NCBI GenBank assembly: GCA_029260795.1
Contig: JAJDCO010000001.1
Coordinates: 169,324-233,323, forward strand
Direction: 5' to 3'
From: Planctomycetota bacterium
Lineage (GTDB): Bacteria > Planctomycetota > OFTM77
Length of the DNA: 64,000 bases
Of the stretch, positions 55,501 to 63,579 are shown one piece after another. The notes below the pieces were generated by a model. The model ran no database searches. It was given only the letters and a program-made list of their open reading frames with translations, and had not been told where the DNA came from. Each line of letters begins with the position of its first letter. The first letter of the stretch is position 1. The position numbers were made by a program, and so were the translations under genes.

Positions 55501-55886
55501 GTGGCGAGCGTCTGAGTGCTGCACGGCGTCTGGGCGTCAGCGACGCTTCGATCCTCTTCGTTCCGGCGCTGGAGGCCCGTTCCGAGAGGATCGTCAGGTC
55601 GTCTGCGACAGCTCGAAGTCGCTCCGCGAACGCACTCCGGGAAAACCGCGACCGCACTCCGGGGAATCCGGGAACTCCGGGACCGCGAACCCTTCGGCTC
55701 ACCGACGTTCGCATCGCCTCGGCGGAGCCGCGCCCGGCATTCGTCACGGTCGTGATGGCAGGCGCAGATCGACATCGGGCCCTGTCTCGAGAGATTGACG
55801 TCGTCGAGCAAGCGATCGCGTTCTCCTTCCCCGGCGCCAGCTCCGCGAACGCACTCCGGGCTCCTACTCCAGACTCGCACTCCGGC
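55501..55886. repeat. Gene-free repeat region: GCACTCCGG arrays around module A copy 3 (minus strand)
   Basis: Between convergent genes, CGAACGCACTCCGG and CGACCGCACTCCGG units occur at about 55626-55690 and 55847-55880; they are the reverse complement of the GGAGTGCGTCCGCG arrays elsewhere. At 55705-55835 lies module A reversed, with AGCCGCGCCCGGCATTCGTC at 55726-55745. No gene is seen. Confidence 0.82.
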
Positions 55887-57248
55887 TCAGCGGCGGCGGC
55901 CTCTTGTGAGAGTCGGAAAGCTCGGGGGGCTCTCGAGGCCGTTCTTGCCGATCGATGAGACTGCGAACTGCCAGTCGTCGATCGAGACGTTCTCGAGCAC
56001 GATGCTGCTCTCCGGGCTCGTCACGAGCTCGGAGCGCTCCCAGTGGGACGCATCCGTCGAACGGCGCCATACCCGATGACCCACCACCCGCTCGTCGTCA
56101 CTCGCTCGCCAGCTCACCTGCGTGTCGTGACGCACGGCACCCTGAACGCGCACACCCTCCGGTGTTGCTGGTGCACCGGCTCCGTTGACCGCCACGGCGA
56201 CGTTGAGCCTCGCGACGCGCGCGATGTAGTCGAAATCGCAGTACTCGGGCAGGTCGCCGAATTGCACGCCTTCTTCCACTCGCACGTCCTGGTGCTGGTG
56301 ATTGTAGTTCTCGGCCGCTTCCGTGAACCGAATGCCGGGGACGCCGCGCTTGGTGAATGACAGGTGATCGCCTCCGCGACCGAACCGATCGGGACGGTAG
56401 ACGAGCTTGACCGAGAAGTCGTCCTGATAGCGATCGGCGAGGAGGGCCGCGAAGCGCGCGAGCTGACGAGACGGGCCGTCGGTCTCGGCCGCGTAGGTCC
56501 GAAACAAGCCGCTGGTGTCGGTCTCGGCCGCGAATCCCTCCGAAAACACACGCAGGACGCTCTCGCGCTTCGTCCCGTCCGGTCCGATGCTCGCGCCCAC
56601 GATGTCGTTCGTCACCATGCCTTCGACCACCACCTCACGGCTCTCGAGATCCGCCGCAAGGTGCTCGCTGCCGAGGAGTCCGACCTCTTCGCCGTCGAAC
56701 GCACAGAGATAGATGTCCGCCTCGGGCTCCCATGCGGCCAGGACACGCGCCATCTCCACCACGACAGCCGTTCCGCTGGCATCGTCATCCGCACCCGGCG
56801 CCTCGCCCTTGCCGTCGGCGCCGTTCGAGTTTCGGGAGTCGTAGTGCCCACCGAACACCCAAGCACCTCGCGTCGGGTCGCGACCCTTGATGTGTGCGAT
56901 GACATTCACGAAGCGCGCTCGCCCCCGCAGGCGGCGATTGTCTTCCTCGAAGGCCATCTCGATGACGCGCATGCGTCCTTGCGACTTCGCCGCCGCCGCC
57001 TCGAGCTGCGCCTTCAAGTACCTCCGCGCGGCTCCGGTGCCGCGGGTTTCGGAGTTGGTCTCCGAGAGTGGATGGCGAGTTCCGAAGCCGGCCAAGGTGC
57101 GGACGTCAGTCTCCAGGCGATCGCCCGAGACAGCGCGCAGCAGCTTCTCGACGATCGGGCTCTTCGACGCGACGTCATCTTGCGACCAGGCGGACGCGCT
57201 CGAGAACAGCACGACCATCCAAACGCGCCACCAGTGTGTCATCGACAT
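55887..57248 (-). CDS. Secreted M28 family metallopeptidase with C-terminal fibronectin-like domain
   Basis: 453 residues; GGAGG lies six bases before the ATG at 57248. A signal peptide ends near SAWSQ (residue 23). The M28 aminopeptidase zinc sites are intact: VFGGHYDSRN (His135, Asp137), EAPGADDDASGTA (bridging Asp154), FDGEEVGLLGSEHL (Glu187, Glu188), TNDIVGAS (Asp215) and a late His-rich segment NYNHQHQDV. The last ~90 residues (VSWRASDDERVVGHRVWRRS) resemble a fibronectin type III domain. It should remove N-terminal residues from peptides in the periplasm or outside. The upstream neighbour on this strand is the TerB-trypsin protease gene. Confidence 0.92.
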   Translation of the reverse strand: MSMTHWWRVWMVVLFSSASAWSQDDVASKSPIVEKLLRAVSGDRLETDVRTLAGFGTRHPLSETNSETRGTGAARRYLKAQLEAAAAKSQGRMRVIEMAFEEDNRRLRGRARFVNVIAHIKGRDPTRGAWVFGGHYDSRNSNGADGKGEAPGADDDASGTAVVVEMARVLAAWEPEADIYLCAFDGEEVGLLGSEHLAADLESREVVVEGMVTNDIVGASIGPDGTKRESVLRVFSEGFAAETDTSGLFRTYAAETDGPSRQLARFAALLADRYQDDFSVKLVYRPDRFGRGGDHLSFTKRGVPGIRFTEAAENYNHQHQDVRVEEGVQFGDLPEYCDFDYIARVARLNVAVAVNGAGAPATPEGVRVQGAVRHDTQVSWRASDDERVVGHRVWRRSTDASHWERSELVTSPESSIVLENVSIDDWQFAVSSIGKNGLESPPSFPTLTRGRRR

Positions 57249-57483
57249 CTCGCTCCTCCGCGTCGTCTGGGTCTGGATCCGGCGCGTCTAAACAAGCGCA
57301 ACTCCGCTCCATGTACAAGCTCGAACCAACCCCTTTCCGGGGCGCGTCCGCGAAACGACCTCGATCGGTCTCACGAGAGCTCCGTCGGCGCCGGATCGCG
57401 CGTCGGTCGAAAGCCGGAGGGGATCCAAGCGGAGCGCCCGATGGAAAGCTGATGCCCGATGACAAACCGGCGCCCTCTTCCTC
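57249..57483. other. Intergenic region upstream of the M28 gene, no gene
   Basis: These 235 bases separate two minus-strand genes. Apart from the GGAGG site next to the M28 start I recognise no element, repeat or hairpin of note. Confidence 0.5.
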
Positions 57484-59277
57484 TCATTGCCACTCATCGA
57501 GCAGCCGCGCGGCTTCTTCTCCCCAGTGCGGGCCATACTCCTCGAGAACCTTCGCGAGGCCGATCCGCGCCTCCGCACCTCGCCCGCTCTGGGACAGTCG
57601 ATCCGCCTCACGGATCTGACCTTCGCAGGGCTGGAGGATCCGGCGACGCAGGGCTTCGACGTCTGCCCTGGGCGCATGGCGCTGCTCGGCGACGAGCAAC
57701 AGATCGAGCGCCGATCGATGATCACCGCTCTGTTCGTGGCGCTCCGCCTGGGCGAGGATCGAAGGTCCCTCGGGGAGCAGCTCGAGCACGTACTTCACGG
57801 GAACCGCCCCACCGAGCGTCGATGCGCCGTGAGAAGTGGACGCAATGCCGATGACCGCTCCGGTCGCATCGAAGAGCGGGCCGCCGCTGTTGCCGCCGAT
57901 CGTCGGAGCGGTCGTGAAGATTCGGTTCTCGACCTTCCTGACCTCTCCGAGAGAAGGAGCCGTTTCGACGAGCTCGCCTTCGAGGAGCGAGAAGGTATGG
58001 GGAAAGCCGAGCAGCATGACGGGAGCCAGCTTCTCGACCTGCTCGAGGTCCGGCTGGAGGCGAGCGGACACGACCGAAGACCGCACGGTGGCTTTGAGCA
58101 ACGCGACGTCGCTCACGTCGTAGACGTGAAACTGCCCGTGATGGGAGAGGCCGGACTCGCGATCGCTCCGGGAAATGGTCTCGAAGCGTTCCGGTCCGAC
58201 TCGCTCGAGCTTCAAGCTCTGGTTCCAAGTCCCATAGGCACCGGCCCAGTTGTACTTCCCTCCGGCATCTCGCGCTCGAGCGCCCGCCTGCCAGGCCGCA
58301 ATCTGGATCGAGTCGGGATCGAGGCGAAAGCCCTCGTCCATGAGCTTCCGGTCTTCGGCACGATACTTCCACGGCTCGATCACGTGCTTGGCGCTGGCGA
58401 TGTACCCGGTCGGTGTCACGAAGAAGCCGGTTCCCGAAGCGCCGCGTCGCCGCCTCTGCGCGCCGTCGACGAGATCGAACATCACCCAGATAAGGACGAT
58501 GGATTCGTTCCAGTCCGCGACGATGTGTTGGAAGGCTTGTGAGCTGCGCCGAAGATCGTGAAGCTCCCGGCGGAGGTCCGCGAGCTCTCGCTTGAAGAGT
58601 CGCATGGACTCCGACGCGTCGGGCTCCGGTGTGGTCGGCGCCGACGCCTCGGGCGAGGACGACTGAAGCTCTCGAATGCGACGCTCGAGGGCGGACTCTC
58701 GCCGCTCGATCGCGGGTGCGGCTTGAAGCACCGATCGCATCTCGCCCGCGAAGATCTCGGCCCGCCGATCGAGGTCGACGCGCATCGTAGCCATCTTCCG
58801 GTCCTGAAAGTTCTGACGATTCCGATTGCTGAGTACCTGCAGCAGGATCAGCGCGGCGATCAGAAGCAAGCAGCCAGCGACGACCACCGCGATCCGACTG
58901 CGGCGCCGCAGGCCGTGTCGTGTATCAGCTCCGTGCTCGACCGCGACCACGATGTCGGCGAACTCGACTTTCGAGATGAAGAAGAGATCGGCCACCTCCT
59001 CCAGCCGGGCTCGCTCGCGATCATCGACGTGACCGTCGTGCATCGCGACGCGCATCATCATTTGAAGGATGTGGCGCCGTTCGGCGGGCGACGCCTCGAT
59101 CTCGTGATCCGTCAGAGACTGAAGTCGCGATCGCAGGAGCGCTCGATCCGCAAAGCTCGCTGGTAGTCGCAGCGCCTTGCGGTATCGCTCCAGCAGCTCC
59201 TTCTCATCCGCACCAACCGTCCCATCCGACCGAGCGGTTTGAACCAATCGAATGAACGCTGCTTGTGCGACCTTCAT
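57484..59277 (-). CDS. Membrane-anchored trypsin-like serine protease with N-terminal TerB-like domain
   Basis: 597 residues from the ATG at 59277 (GGAAGA upstream). Residues 1-115 resemble a TerB/tellurite-resistance helical domain (ARSDGTVGADEKELLERYRK; MRVAMHDGHVDDRERARLEE). One transmembrane helix follows at about 129-149 (IAVVVAGCLLLIAALILLQV), then a coiled coil (about 160-250). The rest is an S1/HtrA-like protease: GYIASAKHVIEP (His298), VYDVSDVALLK (Asp390) and TIGGNSGGPLFD (Ser464), a complete triad. No PDZ domain is seen; the tail (about 510-597) is TPR-like. TerB inside and protease outside suggests a sensor protease across the membrane. Confidence 0.87.
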   Translation of the reverse strand: MKVAQAAFIRLVQTARSDGTVGADEKELLERYRKALRLPASFADRALLRSRLQSLTDHEIEASPAERRHILQMMMRVAMHDGHVDDRERARLEEVADLFFISKVEFADIVVAVEHGADTRHGLRRRSRIAVVVAGCLLLIAALILLQVLSNRNRQNFQDRKMATMRVDLDRRAEIFAGEMRSVLQAAPAIERRESALERRIRELQSSSPEASAPTTPEPDASESMRLFKRELADLRRELHDLRRSSQAFQHIVADWNESIVLIWVMFDLVDGAQRRRRGASGTGFFVTPTGYIASAKHVIEPWKYRAEDRKLMDEGFRLDPDSIQIAAWQAGARARDAGGKYNWAGAYGTWNQSLKLERVGPERFETISRSDRESGLSHHGQFHVYDVSDVALLKATVRSSVVSARLQPDLEQVEKLAPVMLLGFPHTFSLLEGELVETAPSLGEVRKVENRIFTTAPTIGGNSGGPLFDATGAVIGIASTSHGASTLGGAVPVKYVLELLPEGPSILAQAERHEQSGDHRSALDLLLVAEQRHAPRADVEALRRRILQPCEGQIREADRLSQSGRGAEARIGLAKVLEEYGPHWGEEAARLLDEWQ

Positions 59278-59637
59278 ACCGGATCTTCCCTTCCGTCTGG
59301 TACGTCTCGACGGCGCCCAGAATACTCCTCCCCGGGCACGCGGACCAGCCACCGAGCCAATGATCCCGGACGGTCAATCGACTGCGGAATAGAAATCGAC
59401 CGGTCGTCGCTCTCACGCTCAGCGGACGTACCCGAGCTGGCGGAGCTCGTCGATCATCCGAAGCCTGGTCTCCGAAGCAGATGACGCGCGGCCTCCGATC
59501 CGCCGACCTGTAAGGTCGACATCATCCAGCCCCAGGGTCCTCGAGGCGCGCAGCGCCTCGTGGACCCTGGGGTCACGGCGTCACCGGAATTCTCGCGCGC
59601 TCGGTGTCCCGTTCGAGCGTCCTGAAGGGACGCCATC
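59278..59637. other. Intergenic region with one large palindrome, no gene
   Basis: These 360 bases lie between the amidohydrolase and protease genes, both on the minus strand. Apart from the long hairpin at 59530-59572 nothing was recognised; the promoter for the protease gene should lie here. Confidence 0.5.
59530..59572 (-). terminator. Long hairpin downstream of the propeller-amidohydrolase gene
   Basis: CCCCAGGGTCC (59530-59540) and CGAGGCGC (59542-59549) pair with GCGCCTCG (59553-59560) and GGACCCTGGGG (59562-59572): 19 base pairs with one T-T mismatch and a three-base loop. It sits 65 bases past the stop codon. There is no T run, so it could be a terminator or an mRNA-stabilising end. 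Confidence 0.55.
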
Positions 59638-62600
59638 TCAATCGTGGAAGTACATCGGCTTCGCGGGCCGGGGATTCGGATACACGCGCGCCGCGTCTTG
59701 GCCGCTGTAGAGCACGCCATTCTTCATGACCCATTGAATCGAGCGTGTGTAGCGAATGTCGTCGAGCGGGTTCTTCTCGAGGATCACGATATCGGCAAGC
59801 TTGCCGGCTTCGATCGAGCCCAGCACCGCGTCGAGGCCGTGGTGGCGGAAGCCGTTGATCGTCGCGAACTCGAGCACTTCGGCCGGTGAGAAGCCGCCGT
59901 GGACGAACATCTCCATCTCCCAGTGGGCACCGAGACCCTGCATCTGGCCGTGCGCCCCGATGAGCAGCGGCACGCCGACCGCCTTGAGCTTCTTCAGCTC
60001 GCTCGCCATCTCGGGATGATAGAAGTCGTCTTCGAAGTAGTGCGTGGGCCGGCGGTAGCGGCGCAGCTCGTCGGCGCGGAAGAAGTGGAGCAGCTTCTCG
60101 TCCTCCCAGACGCGCTCGCGCTGGCGGAACCAGGACTCACCCGAGACGCCGTTGTAGACCACGATCAAGGTCGGATCGATCGCGATCTGCGAGTGGGCGA
60201 ACAGGCGCAAGACGTCCTCGTACAACGGCGTCAACCCCATCGTGTGCTCGATGCCGGTGAAGCCGTCGACGATCTGCGTCAGGTTCATCTGCGGGTTGGC
60301 GAAGGACTCCGTCACCAAGTTGATGCCGAGCTCTCGGCAGGCGACGGCGAGCTGGCGGCGAGCGGCGCGACGGTGGTTCGAGTAGTCCTTGACGCACTTC
60401 GCGCCATGAGCGGCGTTGAAGCCGACGACCTCGAGCGCGTCCTCGTACGACTGGATCGGCCGATGCATCTTGGTGCGATACTTCGTCACGAACACCGGAT
60501 CGCCGACCGAGAAGATGCGCGGCCCGTCGATGCGTCCCGCTCGCAGCAGATCGGAGACGAGGAAGTCCTTCTGCGTCGTTCCGTAGACGTCGACCATCGT
60601 GGTGACGCCGTAGGCGAGGTTGGCATGGAGGCCGTAGAAGCGTTGCTCGATGACGTTGAGGGCCGAGATCGGGCTGCCGTAGTGTCCGTGGGCGTCCAGG
60701 ATGCCGGGGATGATCGTCCGCCCGGCCAGGTCGAAGACCTCGGCCTCGGCGGGCACCTCGACGTCCGCACCGACCGCCTCGATGACGTTACCGCGCACGA
60801 GAACGGTCGCGTTCTCGATCACCGATCGCTCGGTATCCATGGTGATCACGCGGACGCCCGTCAAGGCGATCGTCGAGTCGGGGACGTCGAGGTCGTACTC
60901 GACCGTGAGATCGATGTGCCCAAGCGTCTGGTCGTGGTACGCGTCCGGCCGGGCCGCGAGGGACGCCATGGATTGCACGACGAACTTCGGTCCGGTCGTC
61001 GACCCGAGCGACTGGCCATCGTCGCTCCATCCGATGAAGTCGCCATCGAAGCAGCGCCGCGTCTCTCCCTCGCCATCGGCCGCGCTCACGGTCAAGGGCT
61101 GACCGGCGAACTCGTAGGGCGTCACGAAGGTGCGGTGGTACTCGCGAAACGCCAGCCACTTCAGATCGGGCGACGGCACGGCGCGCGTGGCGTGCGGCAG
61201 CGTGACCAGAACCTGCTCGCCGTCTCCGTCGAGACGGATGCGCTTCAGCGTCAGCGCGTCTTCCACGTACTCCGTGAAATACAGCCACTGATCCTCGGGG
61301 CCGAACATCACCGTCGGCGGACGCTTCGCATATCGATTGCCCGACCAGGTCACGTCGGTGACCTTCGTGATCTCTCCCTCAGGGCTCCGAACGCACAGCT
61401 CGAAGTGTGTCTGACTCTCGAGGTGCTGACCGTCGAGCAGCTCGCCGCCCCCGCGCACAAAGGCCAAGCTGCGGCCGCCCGTCGCGCGTCCACCCTCACC
61501 GCGGCGCGGCCACCGGCGTTGCCCCGTCCGCGACAATGCCAGCGAGCCGTACTGAGAGCGTCGCTGGGTCAGGACCTCTTCTCGATCGCTCGGGAGCATC
61601 CGGCGTGCGATCGCTCCCAGCCGGTCGTCGTCCCAGCTCGCGTAGTAGAGCCAGCCCTCCTTCTCATCGAACACCGGCGACGTCTCATGCGCGGCTGTCT
61701 GAGTGAGCGCGACCGTCGTGTCCTCGCCTTTCAGATACAGGTCACCGAGCGCCGTGAAGATCACGCCGTCCGAGGTCTCGGTGGCCCACTGGTACGAGCG
61801 CGCTTTCACGCGACCGGCCACCGGCTCCTCGACCGGAAATCGAATCGTCTCGTCGATCTTGCGCTTCACGGGCGCGCGGAACGGAATACGCGTCGATTCG
61901 CCCGTCCGCACGTCGATCGAGTGAATGCCCCCGCCGAAGGACAGGAAGATCCGGTGACCGTCGGGATGCCAATCCAGGTTCGGGTAGCAGCCGTAGAAGC
62001 TCCCCGACTCCTGGCGATCGCGATCGAGGCCGCGCCGGACGATGCGCTCGGCGCGCGACTCGAGGTTGCGCACGACGAGAACGGTCTCGAGATCGTCGCG
62101 GTGGACGTAGGCGAGGAGGTCGTGGGACGAAAGCGCCGGATTGAATGCGCCGCCCGGACGATCCACCAGGATGTCGATCTCGCCGGTCTCGAGGTCGTAG
62201 GTCTTCAAACGCGCACCGCTGCCCGGTAGCTGCGCGTCGCGATGCTCGAAGATCAGGCGGTGACGCCCAGGGTCCGGCACGAAGTGGTTGAGGGGTGCCC
62301 GATCCCCCGCCGGAATGAGCTCGCGCTTGCCGCCCAAGCGATTGAACTGATACGCCGGGAACCGCACCTTCATGTTCAGGGCCGTGCCGTACAGAAAGCG
62401 GCCGTCGGCCGACCATTCCCCTTGAAAGACGGGCCACTCCATCTTCGAGACGTTGTCGAGCTGCCCTTCTCGCCGGTCGAGCACCCAGAGGTCGTTGCTC
62501 CCGCCGCGGTCGGAGGTGAAGGCGATGCTCGCACCATCGGGGCTGTAGCGTGGGAACATGTTCCACGAGCGGCCGTGGGTCAGCCTCCTGGCATCCCCGC

Positions 62601-62847
62601 CTTCGATCGGCATTTCGTAGATGTGTCCGAGCAGGTCGAACAGCAGATGCTCGCCATCCGGCGACACGTCGACGCTGATCCAAGTGCCTTCGGTCGCCGT
62701 GTACTCGAGCACCGTGCTGGGCGCCTTGTCGTCGACGACCCACGGGTCTTCGAGGGCGAGCTGCTCCTCGACCTCCTGGATCAGATGCGTCTGACCGTGC
62801 GCCGACACCGAGAGGAGGACCAGCCAAAGAAACGCGAGCTTCGACAC
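59638..62847 (-). CDS. Secreted amidohydrolase with N-terminal TolB-like propeller
   Basis: 1069 residues from a GTG at 62847, chosen because GGAGG lies seven bases upstream and the product then opens directly with a signal peptide (KLAFLWLVLLSVSAHGQ); an ATG at 62889 is the alternative. Residues about 40-620 are TolB/WD40-like propeller blades (ISVDVSPDGEHLLFDLLGHI, PRYSPDGASIAFTSDRGG). The C-terminal ~400 residues are a metal-dependent amidohydrolase of the imidazolonepropionase-like group: GRTIIPGILDAHGHYG with the metal His pair, GVTTMVDVYGTT, GTGIEHTMGL-like FTGIEHTMGL, PLLIGAHGQ and GKLADIVILEKNP. Such fusions act on peptide- or amide-like substrates, here unknown. Confidence 0.9.
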   Translation of the reverse strand: MSKLAFLWLVLLSVSAHGQTHLIQEVEEQLALEDPWVVDDKAPSTVLEYTATEGTWISVDVSPDGEHLLFDLLGHIYEMPIEGGDARRLTHGRSWNMFPRYSPDGASIAFTSDRGGSNDLWVLDRREGQLDNVSKMEWPVFQGEWSADGRFLYGTALNMKVRFPAYQFNRLGGKRELIPAGDRAPLNHFVPDPGRHRLIFEHRDAQLPGSGARLKTYDLETGEIDILVDRPGGAFNPALSSHDLLAYVHRDDLETVLVVRNLESRAERIVRRGLDRDRQESGSFYGCYPNLDWHPDGHRIFLSFGGGIHSIDVRTGESTRIPFRAPVKRKIDETIRFPVEEPVAGRVKARSYQWATETSDGVIFTALGDLYLKGEDTTVALTQTAAHETSPVFDEKEGWLYYASWDDDRLGAIARRMLPSDREEVLTQRRSQYGSLALSRTGQRRWPRRGEGGRATGGRSLAFVRGGGELLDGQHLESQTHFELCVRSPEGEITKVTDVTWSGNRYAKRPPTVMFGPEDQWLYFTEYVEDALTLKRIRLDGDGEQVLVTLPHATRAVPSPDLKWLAFREYHRTFVTPYEFAGQPLTVSAADGEGETRRCFDGDFIGWSDDGQSLGSTTGPKFVVQSMASLAARPDAYHDQTLGHIDLTVEYDLDVPDSTIALTGVRVITMDTERSVIENATVLVRGNVIEAVGADVEVPAEAEVFDLAGRTIIPGILDAHGHYGSPISALNVIEQRFYGLHANLAYGVTTMVDVYGTTQKDFLVSDLLRAGRIDGPRIFSVGDPVFVTKYRTKMHRPIQSYEDALEVVGFNAAHGAKCVKDYSNHRRAARRQLAVACRELGINLVTESFANPQMNLTQIVDGFTGIEHTMGLTPLYEDVLRLFAHSQIAIDPTLIVVYNGVSGESWFRQRERVWEDEKLLHFFRADELRRYRRPTHYFEDDFYHPEMASELKKLKAVGVPLLIGAHGQMQGLGAHWEMEMFVHGGFSPAEVLEFATINGFRHHGLDAVLGSIEAGKLADIVILEKNPLDDIRYTRSIQWVMKNGVLYSGQDAARVYPNPRPAKPMYFHD

Positions 62848-62854
62848 GAGAAGA

Positions 62855-62859
62855 CCTCC
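62855..62859 (-). promoter_or_regulatory. Ribosome-binding site deciding the GTG start of the amidohydrolase
   Basis: On the minus strand GGAGG ends seven bases before GTG at 62847. The upstream ATG at 62889 has no comparable site, and starting there would bury the signal peptide behind 14 extra residues. Confidence 0.65.
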
Positions 62860-62943
62860 GGAGACCGTGAAGAGAGCGGTCGATTCCATCCGGAGAGCTT
62901 CGGGTCGAAGCGGTGGCTTTTCAAGCCCGGGGGCGCTGCGATA

Positions 62944-63579
62944 TCAGCTCCTCTGCAGCTTGTCGATCTTCTTGCGGAAGTCTTCCCAGTGCTTGCCGGA
63001 GTCGCGCTTGGCGGCGAGGGCGTTGTGCTGCGGGGCCCAGAGCCCCATGCGGATCCAGTCCTCGAGGTGGCCGGACGTGTACCAATGGTCGAAGGTCTTG
63101 TCGGCGACGGAGCTCCCCTGGATCAGGTGGGACTTGACGTAGGTGTCGTTCAACATCTCCTTCGGGAGGTAGCTCTTGACGACACTGATCTCGTCTTCCA
63201 CGTGCAGCAGCTCGTGCTCCATGATCGTCGCGAAGGCCTTTTTCTGCGTCTCGAAGCCCTGGGCGACATACACGGTGATCTTCACATCGAGATACAGATC
63301 GCCCCCCTGAAACACCCACATCGGCTTGGGTGCCTGGGTGCGCACCTGCTTCCACTGCTTCTTGATGTCGGCGAAGTGCATCGAGAAGGTCGCGGTGGTG
63401 AGTCCGGCGACGGCGCCAACGGTCTTGAGTGGCGAGAGCTTCTGCATCTTGGAGGCGTCGACGAGGGTCGGCATGCGAACTTCGACGCCTTTGGGCACTT
63501 TGAACTTGGGGTATTTGCTGCGATCGAGCTTCTTCGGGTTCTGGTAGATCACGCGCGGCTTGAAGTTGACGGTCGGCAT
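62944..63579 (-). CDS. Lys-rich protein of unknown function with HExxH motif
   Basis: 211 residues from the ATG at 63579 (GGAGAG upstream); the extension to 63753 runs into repeat DNA. It has no signal peptide and is unusually rich in Lys for this genome (KKLDRSKYPKFKVPKG, KKQWKQVRTQ). TIMEHELLHVEDEISV contains a HELLH zinc-metalloprotease-type motif with nearby acidic residues, and an extended beta strand (GGDLYLDVKITVYVAQGFE) precedes it, as is common for zincin active sites. The C-terminal part is helical (HLEDWIRMGLW, HWEDFRKKIDKLQ). I cannot place it in a named family. It lies 96 bases upstream of the propeller-amidohydrolase gene on the same strand. Confidence 0.72.
   Translation of the reverse strand: MPTVNFKPRVIYQNPKKLDRSKYPKFKVPKGVEVRMPTLVDASKMQKLSPLKTVGAVAGLTTATFSMHFADIKKQWKQVRTQAPKPMWVFQGGDLYLDVKITVYVAQGFETQKKAFATIMEHELLHVEDEISVVKSYLPKEMLNDTYVKSHLIQGSSVADKTFDHWYTSGHLEDWIRMGLWAPQHNALAAKRDSGKHWEDFRKKIDKLQRS

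Noticed and set aside
59899..62229. Long open frame on the plus strand (776 codons) opposite the amidohydrolase gene
   Set aside because: Antisense mirror of a well-supported gene; the product is an Arg/Asp/Val-rich sequence without motifs. The same applies to the long antisense frames at 4114-6060, 26697-28841, 30991-33864, 33182-35776 and 62242-63792.
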